The notes beneath the pieces were generated by a model. It did no database searches. It had not been told where the DNA came from and worked only from the letters and a program-made list of their open reading frames with translations. The position numbers were made by a program, and so were the translations under genes. A stretch of DNA of 64,000 bases, taken from NCBI GenBank assembly GCA_022710585.1, contig JAKLGV010000007.1, positions 1 through 64,000 on the forward strand, written 5' to 3'. The first letter of the stretch is position 1. Every line of letters begins with the position of its first letter. Shown in pieces: positions 17,646 to 26,707 of the stretch. The DNA is from Deltaproteobacteria bacterium. Its GTDB lineage: Bacteria; Desulfobacterota; Syntrophia; Syntrophales; Smithellaceae.

Positions 17646-18608
17646 TTAGTATGTCTGACCCTTCAATTCGTCAACGTATAATTCGGCGCTGTGCATGGCG
17701 TTGGCGCCGTCTCCCGCGGCGGTGACCACCTGCCTGAACTGCTTGGCGCGGCAGTCTCCCGCGGCAAAAATGCCGGCGGTGGACGTTTTCATGTGATCAT
17801 CCGTGATAATGTAGCCGCCCTTATCCAGATTCAATAGGTCACGGAAGAGAGACGTGTTGGGCGTCAGTCCGACAAAGATGAAAACGCCTTCCGCTTCGAT
17901 TTTCCTGACCGTGCCCGAATCGACGTCCGCCACTTTCACGCCGGTAACAAAATCACTGCCGTTGATCTCCGCCAGCTTTGACTTCCACGCAAATTCGATT
18001 TTTTTTTCCGCAAAAGCTCTTTTCTGGAGAATGGCCGCGGCGCGCAGCCTGTCGCGGCGATGAATGACCGTAACCTTCCTGGCAAAATGTGTCAGAAAGA
18101 GCGCTTCCTGGATGGCCGTGTCTCCGCCGCCCACAACGATCACATCCTTGTTGCGATAAAACGGACCATCGCAGGTGGCGCAATAAGACACGCCTTTGCC
18201 GGCAAAGGCTTCTTCACCGGGAACGCCCAGTTTGTTCCATTGCGCGCCGGTGGAAGCAATAATGCTCAAAGTTTTATACGATTGGTCTCCCGCGGCAACT
18301 TCCCAGAGCACGGGAGCGTTGGTAATCTTCCGTACGGCCTGCACATCGCTGGCGGCAATTTCCAGACCGAAATGAAGCGCCTGTTTCTTGAAGAGCTGCA
18401 TCAGATCGAATCCGTTGATGCCGTCGGGAACGCCCGGGTAATTTTCGATCAAGTCGGTAATGGTGATCTGGCTGACCGTGGCCGCGCCTTCGATTAACAG
18501 GGTTTTCATTCCGCTGCGGGCGGCGTAGATGCCCGCGGTATATCCGGCCGGCCCTCCGCCGATGATGATCGTATCGTAGTCATATTGAGGCAAGTTTGCT
18601 TTGCTCAC
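17646..18608 (-). CDS. trxB: Thioredoxin reductase
   Basis: 320 residues, low-molecular-weight class. FAD-binding GGGPAGYTAGIYAARSG (17-33), redox-active CATC (143-146, in CATCDGPF), NAD(P)H-binding GGGDTA (160-165) with the basic HRRDRLRA that favours NADPH, and the FAD-binding FAAGDCR near the end. It reduces thioredoxin in the cytoplasm. The start is GTG at 18608, supported by an AGGAGG site. No thioredoxin gene is adjacent. Confidence 0.95.
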   Translation of the reverse strand: MSKANLPQYDYDTIIIGGGPAGYTAGIYAARSGMKTLLIEGAATVSQITITDLIENYPGVPDGINGFDLMQLFKKQALHFGLEIAASDVQAVRKITNAPVLWEVAAGDQSYKTLSIIASTGAQWNKLGVPGEEAFAGKGVSYCATCDGPFYRNKDVIVVGGGDTAIQEALFLTHFARKVTVIHRRDRLRAAAILQKRAFAEKKIEFAWKSKLAEINGSDFVTGVKVADVDSGTVRKIEAEGVFIFVGLTPNTSLFRDLLNLDKGGYIITDDHMKTSTAGIFAAGDCRAKQFRQVVTAAGDGANAMHSAELYVDELKGQTY

Positions 18609-18737
18609 GAAAAACCTCCTGTTCGAATTGACGGTACTTTAATCAGGATAAACGAAATTTGTAAAGTCCAAAAAACCTTAATTCATGTTTATAGTTTTAT
18701 GGAATTATGGTAAGGGGTTTCCATCAAAAGGAAAGTT

Positions 18738-19046
18738 ATGGATAAACTCAAAGGTTCACAAAAAAAATATCTGCGCGCGCAGGCGCATCATCTGAAACCG
18801 CTGGTGATTGTCGGGGCCAAAGGCGTCACGGAACAACTGATCGGCTCCGTGGACAATGCGCTGAAGGATCACGAACTAATCAAGGTGAAATTTGGCGAGT
18901 TCAAGGAAGAAAAAAAAGAAATCGCGGCGGAGATTGCCGCTGCCACGAAGAGCGAACTCATCGGGCTCATCGGCAACATCGCCATTTTCTATCGTCAGCA
19001 TCCCGACCCGGAAAAAAGAAAAATTAAGTTAGTCGATAACGGTTGA
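18738..19046 (+). CDS. yhbY: YhbY-family CRM-domain RNA-binding protein
   Basis: 102 residues. The CRS1-YhbY (CRM) fold is recognisable from LKGSQKKYLRAQAHHLKPLVIVG, the GxxG loop in GAKGVTEQLI and the KVKF strand. Bacterial members bind pre-50S ribosomal particles and assist 50S assembly. Single gene, divergent from trxB. Confidence 0.92.
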   Translation: MDKLKGSQKKYLRAQAHHLKPLVIVGAKGVTEQLIGSVDNALKDHELIKVKFGEFKEEKKEIAAEIAAATKSELIGLIGNIAIFYRQHPDPEKRKIKLVDNG

Positions 19047-19141
19047 CAGATCCTCAGGCCTCTGCGCCTTATTTTTATGCTGTATTTATAGCCAGGATAA
19101 TGATAAAGAACTTCACGCAATTCCGTTACAGCTAGGTGGTT

Positions 19142-19459
19142 ATGTTAGAGGGACCTTCCCGCTACGAGATTAACAGAAAAGTCCGGCAAATCTTTGTCAG
19201 CCATAACGCTGATATGACGAAAATTTCCTATAGCTGCGCGCATAGAACCATATACATTTACGGTAGTCTTGTTAAAGATCCCAAAGGCGAGTTTAATATT
19301 TCCGGCATTCAGACCCTGGTGTCGGAACTGATGAAACTGCCCCGGATCAGTAATGTTCAATTCGATCTGGAAAACTGGCTTATATCAGCCGAACCGGGCG
19401 AGTTAAACATTATCAAGGGCGGAAAATTCAGCGAGGCCGCCAAAAGACAGCTTAAATAA
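19142..19459 (+). CDS. Conserved small protein, BON-like
   Basis: About 105 residues, no signal peptide. Alternating hydrophobic strands and one helix (FNISGIQTLVSELMKLPRISNVQFDL) recall a BON-type alpha/beta fold, but the match is weak. An AGGTGG sits very close to the ATG at 19142; a GTG two codons earlier (19136) is an alternative start. It follows yhbY by 95 bp. Function unknown. Confidence 0.5.
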   Translation: MLEGPSRYEINRKVRQIFVSHNADMTKISYSCAHRTIYIYGSLVKDPKGEFNISGIQTLVSELMKLPRISNVQFDLENWLISAEPGELNIIKGGKFSEAAKRQLK

Positions 19460-19464
19460 AATTT

Positions 19465-21222
19465 CTATTTTGAATCCACTCGGTCAATCTTATGCGTCGC
19501 CAGATAACGTTCCACGGCCTGTTCGATAGTCGGAAAGAAATTATCCTCACCCAGCCTCGTGAAAAGACCATAGCGTTTGAGCAGGTCCTTGACCGGGTCT
19601 TTCATTTCAGCAAAAAATAAATCCATCCCCGCCTCGTGGAGCTGATGGTCCAGTTCGGCCAGAATGTCGGCGGCCGTTGTGTCCACATCGGTAATCGGCT
19701 CAGCCGTCACGACAACCCACTTTGTCGGCGTCGGCGCTTCACTAATGGCTTGCAGGACGTTTTCCCGGAAAGCTTCGGCGTTGGCAAAAAAGAGCGGGGC
19801 GTCCCAGCGGAAAAGCACCAGTCCCGGAATCAGTTTCGCTTCCGGATGGCGGGAAATGTCGTGATAGCTGTTCAATCCTTCGACGTGGCCGAGGACGGCG
19901 TCATAGGGATGCCAGGCCCTCCAGATGAAAGCCAGCAGCGCCAGACCGATGGCGATAAAGATGCCCTTGATGACGCCCAGTGAAATAACACCCAGAAAAC
20001 AGACCAGAGAGAAGATGAATTCTTCCCGGCGTAATTTATAGAGACGCGCAAGGATGCGAACTTCGACGATACTCAGGCAGGCGCAGATGACGACGGCTCC
20101 CAGAACAGCCTGCGGCAGATTCTTGAACAGATTCGGCGCGAAAATCAAAAGCATGGCGATGCACAAAGCTCCGACCAGACCGGTGACCTGCGTTTTCGCT
20201 CCCGCCGATTCGGCGACCGGCGTGCGCGAGGCGCTGCTGGTGACGGGAAATCCCTGAAATAATCCGGCAGCCAGATTGGCGGCGCCGAGCGCGATGATTT
20301 CCTGATTGCTGTCCACGTCCTGACCGGCGCGCAAGGCGAACGTACGGGAGAGCGTGCTCATATCGGCAAAGGATACCAGCGCAATGGCAACCGCGGCTGC
20401 AGACAGGGCGCTCAATTCGTCGAAAGAAACGGAAGGGATCTGGAATTGCGGCAATCTCTGCGGCAGCGGCCCGACCACGGCAATGTTTGCGGTTGCGGAC
20501 AGATTCAGCCAGGAAGAGATCATCGTCGCGCCGGCCACGGCAATCAGAACGCCGGGAATTTTTGAGAACCACTGCCGGCAACCCAGAATAATGATCAGAC
20601 AGGATAATCCTATCATCAGGGATGTTCCGTTGATTTGCCCGCCGGTGATACCCTGAAGCAGACCGTTTGTTTCCTGCAGGAAATTATTGCCGCTGACAGA
20701 GAAGCCCAAAATTTTGGGCAACTGTCCGATCAGGACCGTGAGCGCGATTCCGTTTAGATAGCCGATGCGAATCGGTTTGGACAAAAGATCCGTGATTAAA
20801 CCGAACTTCACAAGACCGGCCAGAATACATAACGATCCGACAAGGACAGCCAGTATTCCGGCCAGAGCGATGGCCTTGCCGGGATCGCCCGCGGCCAGCG
20901 GCAGAATGGCCGCCGCGATGAGACCGGCCAGCGCCGAATCCGGTCCCAGAACCAGAATCCGGCTGGGTCCGAAAACAGCATAAGCAATCAACGGAATGAT
21001 GGAGGCGTAAAGACCATAAATGGCGGGCAAACCGGAAACAGCCGCGTAAGCCATCCCGACCGGCACGAGAATCGCTGTCAGGACAAGACCCGCAATCACG
21101 TCGTGAATCAGCCATTCACGTTGATAACCGCGCAGTGTTGCGATCAGGGGAATCCATCGTAATAAACTACGGCGGCTTTTATGAACCAAAGGTTTGACGT
21201 AAGATTTTTTTGTTTCGTCCAA
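19465..21222 (-). CDS. SulP-family anion permease with STAS domain
   Basis: About 585 residues. A dozen hydrophobic spans begin with the SulP opening (WLIHDVIAGLVLTAILVPVGMAYA, then GLPAIYGLY), and a cytoplasmic STAS domain fills the last 130 residues (WVVVTAEPITDVDTTAADIL). These carriers move sulfate, bicarbonate or similar anions with protons or sodium. No ATG exists near the start: TTG at 21222 has GAGGT upstream and is preferred over TTG at 21240. Divergent from the SdpI-like gene. Confidence 0.88.
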   Translation of the reverse strand: MDETKKSYVKPLVHKSRRSLLRWIPLIATLRGYQREWLIHDVIAGLVLTAILVPVGMAYAAVSGLPAIYGLYASIIPLIAYAVFGPSRILVLGPDSALAGLIAAAILPLAAGDPGKAIALAGILAVLVGSLCILAGLVKFGLITDLLSKPIRIGYLNGIALTVLIGQLPKILGFSVSGNNFLQETNGLLQGITGGQINGTSLMIGLSCLIIILGCRQWFSKIPGVLIAVAGATMISSWLNLSATANIAVVGPLPQRLPQFQIPSVSFDELSALSAAAVAIALVSFADMSTLSRTFALRAGQDVDSNQEIIALGAANLAAGLFQGFPVTSSASRTPVAESAGAKTQVTGLVGALCIAMLLIFAPNLFKNLPQAVLGAVVICACLSIVEVRILARLYKLRREEFIFSLVCFLGVISLGVIKGIFIAIGLALLAFIWRAWHPYDAVLGHVEGLNSYHDISRHPEAKLIPGLVLFRWDAPLFFANAEAFRENVLQAISEAPTPTKWVVVTAEPITDVDTTAADILAELDHQLHEAGMDLFFAEMKDPVKDLLKRYGLFTRLGEDNFFPTIEQAVERYLATHKIDRVDSK

Positions 21223-21332
21223 GAATTGACCTCGCGGCAATACAGCTTTGATGCGCTTGATTATTTAGCCGATGTATCATAAAAAATAAAGCGCTTTTCA
21301 TAAATGACGGTAGTTTTTCGGAGTGAAACCTT

Positions 21333-21680
21333 ATGATGTTGAAAGCTCTGTTGACCATTCTGATTTTGGATGCTGTTTGCATTATTGTTGCTGTGCCGCT
21401 GGTTTTGCGCAAGGTGCCCAGAAATGTGGTTTACGGTTTTCGTGTCAGAGCAACGCTGGACGATGATTTCGTCTGGTATGAAGCCAATGCTTATTTCGGC
21501 AGGCTGTTCATCATCAGCAGTCTTGTTTCCGCGCTGCTGATTATATTTCTTTATTTTTCGGGACTCATTCCTGAATCTTATTTTCTGAATGTCAGCATTG
21601 CTGTTTTGGCCCTTCCATTGCTGATTCCGGTGGTAATGACGTTTCGTTATATAAAATCAATTCAACAATCCGGTAGATGA
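21333..21680 (+). CDS. SdpI-family small membrane protein
   Basis: 115 residues with three hydrophobic spans. The conserved SdpI/YhfL-like pattern (VPRNVVYGFRVRATL, then VWYEANAYFGRL) is clear. In Bacillus the family includes an immunity protein against the SdpC toxin, but most members are uncharacterised. No toxin gene is seen beside it. Confidence 0.75.
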   Translation: MMLKALLTILILDAVCIIVAVPLVLRKVPRNVVYGFRVRATLDDDFVWYEANAYFGRLFIISSLVSALLIIFLYFSGLIPESYFLNVSIAVLALPLLIPVVMTFRYIKSIQQSGR

Positions 21681-21992
21681 ATGATGATCGAAGTGGCGGA
21701 AGAAAGCAGAAAACAGGATGAAGATAGTTCGCTGCTGATTCTTACAGATGATCGCCAATAATGTTCTCTCCGGACAAAAAATCTCAACGTTTCATTCAAC
21801 GGTTTGCACGTTTCATTACAGAAAACGACTGGAAACGGGCATTGAATATTCTGTCGTCCCGGTTAATATTAATTTATAATCCTTATCTTTCAATAAGATA
21901 CAATAATATTATTTTCTTCTTCAATATCTGGCACGGTATTTTCATTATCTAAAGGCAAATCAAACAAATAACCCTCAAGGAGGTAACAGATC
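21681..21992. other. Non-coding stretch before the small membrane-protein gene
   Basis: 312 bases, increasingly AT-rich towards the right. A 63-codon open frame at 21761-21952 has no ribosome binding site and no recognisable content. The right end should hold the promoter and leader of the gene at 21993, whose AAGGAGG site is at 21978-21984. I see no convincing hexamer pair or repeat. Confidence 0.4.
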
Positions 21993-22268
21993 ATGAAAAA
22001 AACATTAGGAACCATCATCGTAGCGGCGGCAGTCATTCTGATTACAGCATCTTTCAGCTTTGCTGAATACGCGGCAGCGGGAGCAACCAATTTCCCCTTC
22101 TTCCAGCTGGGATGCCTGATTGTGGGCGGGCTGATTCTGGTTTCTCTGAAACGCAAATATGAGAAGATGTATGTCGGCGAAGTGGTCGGCGTGTTTGCTC
22201 TGTATGCAGTCCTGATGGCTCTCTTCACCAACCCGGTAATTGATGCTGTCAAAACGATCGTCAGCTAG
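21993..22268 (+). CDS. Small exported or membrane protein, unknown
   Basis: 91 residues. A signal-like N terminus (MKKTLGTIIVAAAVILITASFSFA, split here only by function) is followed by two hydrophobic stretches around a basic KRKYEKMY turn. The very strong AAGGAGG site and an excellent terminator right after it suggest a well-expressed single-gene transcript. No family recognised. Nothing in the neighbours (SdpI-like upstream, EcsC downstream) fixes a role. Confidence 0.65.
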   Translation: MKKTLGTIIVAAAVILITASFSFAEYAAAGATNFPFFQLGCLIVGGLILVSLKRKYEKMYVGEVVGVFALYAVLMALFTNPVIDAVKTIVS

Positions 22269-22335
22269 GACAAAGCAGTAGAAAAGATGGAGCTCAAGCT
22301 CCGCGAAATCAATCAACGCTCTGTGAACATCATAT

Positions 22336-22372
22336 CCCCCTCAAGCTTTCAAAAACTTGAGGGGGTTTTTTT
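22336..22372 (+). terminator. Intrinsic terminator
   Basis: A perfect 10-bp stem, CCCCCTCAAG (22336-22345) with CTTGAGGGGG (22356-22365), followed by seven T. It ends the transcript of the small membrane protein. Confidence 0.92.
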
Positions 22373-22414
22373 ATTGATTTATGTTATGCTGTTCGCGAAT
22401 GAATCGCAAATGAA

Positions 22415-23188
22415 ATGATACATCAGGATATTGAAAGCTTAAAATACGCGAAGGAACTTCTCGAAAATCCCGGTCTGGCGGCCAGACTGACGAATGTTAT
22501 CGGTATGCCGTTCGAGAAGGCTTTCGACTACCTGCCGGAACAATGGATGGGCGCCATCCAGACCGCTACGCAGAAGTCTCTGCGGTATGCGCTGGATGCT
22601 GCCGTTAAAACCATTGATCATCACGACAGGAACTCCTCCAAAGATATTCTGCACAAACTCATGGTGATGGCATCCGGCGGAATCGGGGGCGCCTTCGGCC
22701 TGCCTGCACTGACGGTCGAGCTTCCGGTCACGACCGTCATTATGTTTCGGTCCATCGCCGATATCGCCAGAAGTGAAGGCGAAGATGTCAGAAATATGGC
22801 AACCAAGCTGGCCTGTCTGGAGGTTTTCGCGCTGGGAGGCAGTTCGGGAAAAGACAATGCCGCCGAAAGCGGTTATTTTGCCATCAAGGCGCTGCTGGCC
22901 AAACAGGTTTCCGAAGCGGCGAAATACATTGTTGAAAGAGGCATTGCCGAAGAAGGGTCGCCGGCGCTGGTCAGGCTAATCGCGACCATTGCCTCACGGT
23001 TCGGCGCCACTGTTTCACAGAAAGCGGCGGCATCGGCCGTTCCGGTGATCGGCGCCGCGGGCGGCGCTTTAATCAATTCCATTTTCATGGATCATTTTCA
23101 GAATATGGCCAGGGGGCATTTTATCATCCGGCGGCTGGAAAATAAGTACGGATATGATGACGTCCATAATACCTATTTGAAAGTTTAA
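22415..23188 (+). CDS. EcsC-family protein
   Basis: 257 residues. The EcsC family pattern is evident: GGIGGAFGLPALTVELPVTT, then FRSIADIARSEGED, and a glycine/alanine-rich membrane-active helix near the end (AVPVIGAAGGALINSIFMDHF). EcsC was first seen beside an ABC transporter in Bacillus, but its biochemical role is unclear. No transporter genes are adjacent here. Confidence 0.85.
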   Translation: MIHQDIESLKYAKELLENPGLAARLTNVIGMPFEKAFDYLPEQWMGAIQTATQKSLRYALDAAVKTIDHHDRNSSKDILHKLMVMASGGIGGAFGLPALTVELPVTTVIMFRSIADIARSEGEDVRNMATKLACLEVFALGGSSGKDNAAESGYFAIKALLAKQVSEAAKYIVERGIAEEGSPALVRLIATIASRFGATVSQKAAASAVPVIGAAGGALINSIFMDHFQNMARGHFIIRRLENKYGYDDVHNTYLKV

Positions 23189-23229
23189 AGTGATTTTTTC
23201 CACAGGCCAGGAAATAAATCCCGCGTCGC

Positions 23230-24705
23230 TCAGCGGAGATATTTTTCTTCAAACAGGTTGCCGATGTTTAAAATTCTGCCAGGATCGAAAACAATCTTTA
23301 ATCCGGCCATTTCACGAATAACCTGCTCTCCATACATCATCATCAGATAGTCCCGCTTCATTTTGCCGATACCGTGCTCCGCGGAAACCGTTCCTTTCCG
23401 GCGAATGGCCTCGCGGCAGATTTCCGCGTAGATATTTTTTGCTTTCATAAAATCATTTTGGTCTTCCGGCAGCATGTTCAGGTGGACATGGCAGTTTCCA
23501 AAATGGCCGTAAACGACATATTGCAGACGACTTTTTTCGACGAGATCAATCATCCACTGGTAAAACGGCCTGAGCGATTCCAGCGGAACCGCGACGTCCG
23601 TGCCCACTTTTCTTAATCCGCGCCGGGCCACATAATCATTGACCTTCCAGGAAATCGCGTGGCGGAAATCCTTAAACTTCTCCCGATCCCTGTCATTAAC
23701 GGCCAGCCAGGCCGTGTCCGCGTCTCCATGATGCTTCAGGATTAATTGCAGCCAAGCCGCGGTGATCTCATCTTCCCGGTCCGGCAGCTCCTGCTCCAGC
23801 CAGACGGCGCAGGCGTTTGGCGGAATCGACGGATAATCCGGACGCAGAAAATCCAGCGCGGACTTGTTGAAAAATTCCAGACCTCTCGCCGCGATATTCT
23901 TCTTTTGAACGGGCGCGTCTGACGCTGTTGCCGCGCGGACGTCATTCATAAAATTCATCGCGTCTTCTTCATCATAAAAAAATACGACACAGGACAGGAT
24001 GTTTTCTATCGCGGGTAGCAACTGGAGCTTTAATTCGGTGATGATGCCCAGCGTCCCTTCGCTTCCAATGAACAAATCAATCAAATCCATGTCGGCCCTG
24101 CAATAATAGCCGGAGGCATTTTTCGTATCCGGCATTTCAAAGCGGGGGATGGAAAATTCGTATTTCGTTCCCTGATCCGTGGAAAAAGAAAAAGTGAAAC
24201 CGGACGCCATGATTTCTCCGCGTTCGATGCCAAGGGTTTCTCCTGACGGCAGAACCACCCTCAGTCCGATAACGTAATTCCTTGTCGGCCCGTATTTAAA
24301 ACCGCGGGCGCCTGAAGAATTGGTGGCCGCCGTCGCGCCGATAAAGCAGTTTCTCTCCGTTGGATCGGGAGGATAGAACAATTTCTTCTCTTCAACATAA
24401 TCCTGGAGTTCCTTCAAGATCACGCCCGGCTGGACGCGCAGATATTGTTCAGATTCATGGCATTCCATGATCCTGTTCATTTTTTCCAGGGAAATCACCA
24501 CACCGCCCTCGGGAACGCGGGCGCCGGTCAGCCCCGTGCCGTTGCCGGAAACCGTTATTCTGGTTTTCCCGGTATGACATTTTTTGATGAGTTCGATTAA
24601 TTCCCGCTCGCTCTCCGGCAGGTAAACGGCCTCGGCCGTTCCCTGATAATTGGAAGCGTCAGAGAGATAATTCTGGAATTCATCGGGATTCGTTTTAACA
24701 ATCAT
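23230..24705 (-). CDS. FAD-binding oxidoreductase, GlcD/D-lactate dehydrogenase family
   Basis: 491 residues. An FAD-binding type 4 domain (VSGNGTGLTGARVPEGG; later GATAATNSSGARGFKYG) is followed by the FAD-oxidase C-terminal domain with the metal and substrate motif YGHFGNCHVHLN and the SAEHGIGKMKRDYL ending. Such enzymes oxidise D-2-hydroxy acids (glycolate, D-lactate, 2-hydroxyglutarate). No iron-sulfur partner gene is next to it, so the electron acceptor is unknown. Confidence 0.88.
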   Translation of the reverse strand: MIVKTNPDEFQNYLSDASNYQGTAEAVYLPESERELIELIKKCHTGKTRITVSGNGTGLTGARVPEGGVVISLEKMNRIMECHESEQYLRVQPGVILKELQDYVEEKKLFYPPDPTERNCFIGATAATNSSGARGFKYGPTRNYVIGLRVVLPSGETLGIERGEIMASGFTFSFSTDQGTKYEFSIPRFEMPDTKNASGYYCRADMDLIDLFIGSEGTLGIITELKLQLLPAIENILSCVVFFYDEEDAMNFMNDVRAATASDAPVQKKNIAARGLEFFNKSALDFLRPDYPSIPPNACAVWLEQELPDREDEITAAWLQLILKHHGDADTAWLAVNDRDREKFKDFRHAISWKVNDYVARRGLRKVGTDVAVPLESLRPFYQWMIDLVEKSRLQYVVYGHFGNCHVHLNMLPEDQNDFMKAKNIYAEICREAIRRKGTVSAEHGIGKMKRDYLMMMYGEQVIREMAGLKIVFDPGRILNIGNLFEEKYLR

Positions 24706-24811
24706 TTTTCTGCTCGACGTGATTCATGGACCAAACTATAGAAACCGTGGTCGTGGATGTCAATACAATCTTGCGGGCGCAGTCAGGATAGCGGCCAATC
24801 GGCGGCCTTGT

Positions 24812-24853
24812 TCAAAAACAGCAAAGGGGTCAGCCGGAAATCAGCTAACCCCT
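24812..24853 (-). terminator. Terminator after tRNA-Leu / secG
   Basis: On the minus strand AGGGGTTAGC and GCTGACCCCT form a 10-bp stem with one mismatch (plus-strand 24844-24853 and 24825-24834), followed by TTGCTGTTTTTG. It ends the secG-tRNA transcript. Confidence 0.75.
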
Positions 24854-24864
24854 CATTTCTATTA

Positions 24865-24950
24865 TGGTGCCGAAGCCGAGACTTGAACTCGGACGGCTTG
24901 TGGCCACTACCCCCTCAAGATAGCGTGTCTACCAGTTCCACCACTTCGGC
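24865..24950 (-). tRNA. leuU: tRNA-Leu (anticodon GAG)
   Basis: 86 bases on the minus strand, including an encoded CCA end. Acceptor arm GCCGAAG pairs with CTTCGGC. The anticodon stem CTATC/GGTAG encloses TTGAGGG, giving anticodon GAG. A long variable arm follows and the T-loop reads GTTCAAGTC, as expected for a leucine tRNA. It lies just downstream of secG, the same order as secG-leuU in E. coli. Confidence 0.97.
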
Positions 24951-25035
24951 ATAAAAAAATCAAATATCTTTAGCTTTCCGGCCCGTTCATTGATCTTCGA
25001 GTGCCGGCCGGAACATTCTTCGTATGAAAGAGCTC

Positions 25036-25488
25036 TTACTTGCTTGCCGGTGCGGGGGGTGTTGCGGGAACTTTTGCCGCAGCCGGAGCCGCTACAGGAG
25101 CCGGAGCTTTTGCCGCGTCAGGAGCGGTTTGTACAGGAATCGTTATCGGGGCTGCATTCTGTTTTTGTACAGGAATCGTCTGAGCCGTATTCGGTATTTT
25201 CCCGGGAAGTGTCTGTTCCGCGGCGGGCATTTTTTGCTGCTCCATGAGGGATGAAGAACTTCTGTGGGAAGCCATATAAGTCAGTGTCATGGAGGTCAGC
25301 ATAAAGACCACGGCTACGCCGGCCGTCAATTTTCCAAGGAACGTGCCCGCTCCGGTTGATCCGAAAACCGTTTGACTGGAGCCGCCGAATGCCGCTCCCA
25401 TATTGGCGCCCTTGCCTGCCTGCAGGAGCACAATCGTAATCAGGACAAAGCAGACTGCAATGTGTATAACCGTTATCAATGCAAACAT
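25036..25488 (-). CDS. secG: Preprotein translocase subunit SecG with long Ala/Pro-rich tail
   Basis: 150 residues. The first 75 residues are ordinary SecG: two membrane spans around GKGANMGAAFGGSSQTVFG. The last 75 residues are a low-complexity tail rich in Ala, Pro and Gln that typical SecG lacks. SecG joins SecYE in the inner membrane to assist protein export. tRNA-Leu follows immediately. Confidence 0.93.
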   Translation of the reverse strand: MFALITVIHIAVCFVLITIVLLQAGKGANMGAAFGGSSQTVFGSTGAGTFLGKLTAGVAVVFMLTSMTLTYMASHRSSSSLMEQQKMPAAEQTLPGKIPNTAQTIPVQKQNAAPITIPVQTAPDAAKAPAPVAAPAAAKVPATPPAPASK

Positions 25489-25602
25489 AAAATTTCTCTT
25501 CGTAAAATATTTTATTTTTTAAAGCGGCTGGGACAATACCAAAACGGTATGAGGTAGTCAACCCTTTTCTTTTTAAAGTAATATTAATAACTTAAGCGTC
25601 TT

Positions 25603-26493
25603 TTAACAGATTTTTGTATATCGGTTTTCATCCGGGATGATTTTCCCGTTCTTTTCCAAGTACTCAATATGTTTGACAACCAGTGCCCGTTCATTAAATT
25701 CAAAAAAATCCTTGGGCTCCCGCGGCCTGCCGTAAATCAGCCAGGCGGCGGCAATTTCCTCCAGCGTTTTGGGTTCGGTCAGGAAGTGGAGAATCCGCTC
25801 TTCACGCTGATAAATTACATTTTCGTAATCATCCCAGAGCTTGCCCGGATTTTCCTGAAACAATCCCGTGTTATGGGATGCGATCCATCCGCGTGCCGGA
25901 ATGCTTTTCAGTTTGTGAATGGAGGCGATGGTCTGTTCAATGCTGGAATAAAGGTCGCCGTACCAGGGGCCAAAAGAAGTCAAATCATAATCTCCGAGAA
26001 AAAGGATTGCTTCGCCAGGAAAGAAAAAGGAAAGGTGCCCCGGCGTGTGCCCCGGCGTCGCGATCACCTGAACCTTGAGCGAACCCAGATCGATGACGTC
26101 TTCATCCTGAAGAAATAAAGCTTCCCGTCGCGGACGATAGTGGAAGTGATTGAGCATGACATTTTTCCAGAATTCGCGAAGATTTTTTTCCTGAATGCCG
26201 TACCAGTCCAGGAAGATCTCCATATCCGTTAAAGGCGGAAAATCGCTTTCAGAAATGCGCAACCCGCAGCCGTCAAAAAGATTTAAAAATCCTATGTGAT
26301 CTTCATGCCAGTGCGACAGCCAGACCTGGTCCACGCCATCTCTTTGTTTCAGATCCGTAAGCTTTTGCAGACTGCACGAGGGATCAAGGACAACGCGGCA
26401 ATCCTTTCCTTCCAGATACACAGAATGATTGAAAGGATATTTGCCGTCGTTTTCTCCCCGGATAAAACGAATCCGGCCCAACTGAACATCCAT
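25603..26493 (-). CDS. Metallo-beta-lactamase-fold hydrolase
   Basis: 296 residues. The zinc motif HxHxDH is seen as HWHEDH (61-66). A second histidine lies in ATPGHTPGHLSFF, a metal-bridging Asp in FLGDYDLT, and a C-terminal His in ASHNTG. The C-terminal helical segment (LEEIAAAWLIYG) is like the winged-helix tail found in LACTB2-like hydrolases. Substrate unknown; thioester or phosphoester hydrolysis are the usual activities. Confidence 0.82.
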   Translation of the reverse strand: MDVQLGRIRFIRGENDGKYPFNHSVYLEGKDCRVVLDPSCSLQKLTDLKQRDGVDQVWLSHWHEDHIGFLNLFDGCGLRISESDFPPLTDMEIFLDWYGIQEKNLREFWKNVMLNHFHYRPRREALFLQDEDVIDLGSLKVQVIATPGHTPGHLSFFFPGEAILFLGDYDLTSFGPWYGDLYSSIEQTIASIHKLKSIPARGWIASHNTGLFQENPGKLWDDYENVIYQREERILHFLTEPKTLEEIAAAWLIYGRPREPKDFFEFNERALVVKHIEYLEKNGKIIPDENRYTKIC

Positions 26494-26648
26494 GATGAAT
26501 TGGTTTTCCTTTAAGATTATTTACCTTGAACTATACTGGACTTGACAGAAAGAGTCCAATTAAGTCTTGTCTTAATCACTGACTTCATCTACAATTCCAC
26601 AGTATTTAAGAATTGCTAAAATTAAAGATTACTGGTTGAAAGGTGTAT

Positions 26649-26677
26649 AAAAAAAGCAGGGCCATTGCTGACCCTGC
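26649..26677 (-). terminator. Intrinsic terminator of the S74-domain gene
   Basis: On the minus strand GCAGGG...CCCTGC with a 10-base loop is followed by seven T. It lies 31 bases beyond the stop codon of the gene that starts at 27748. Confidence 0.85.
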
Positions 26678-26707
26678 CCTTTGTTTTTCATCGAATCAAT
26701 TTTCTTT

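Noticed and set aside
22439-23088. Minus-strand frames within the EcsC gene
   Set aside because: Shadows of the real plus-strand gene, which has clear family motifs.
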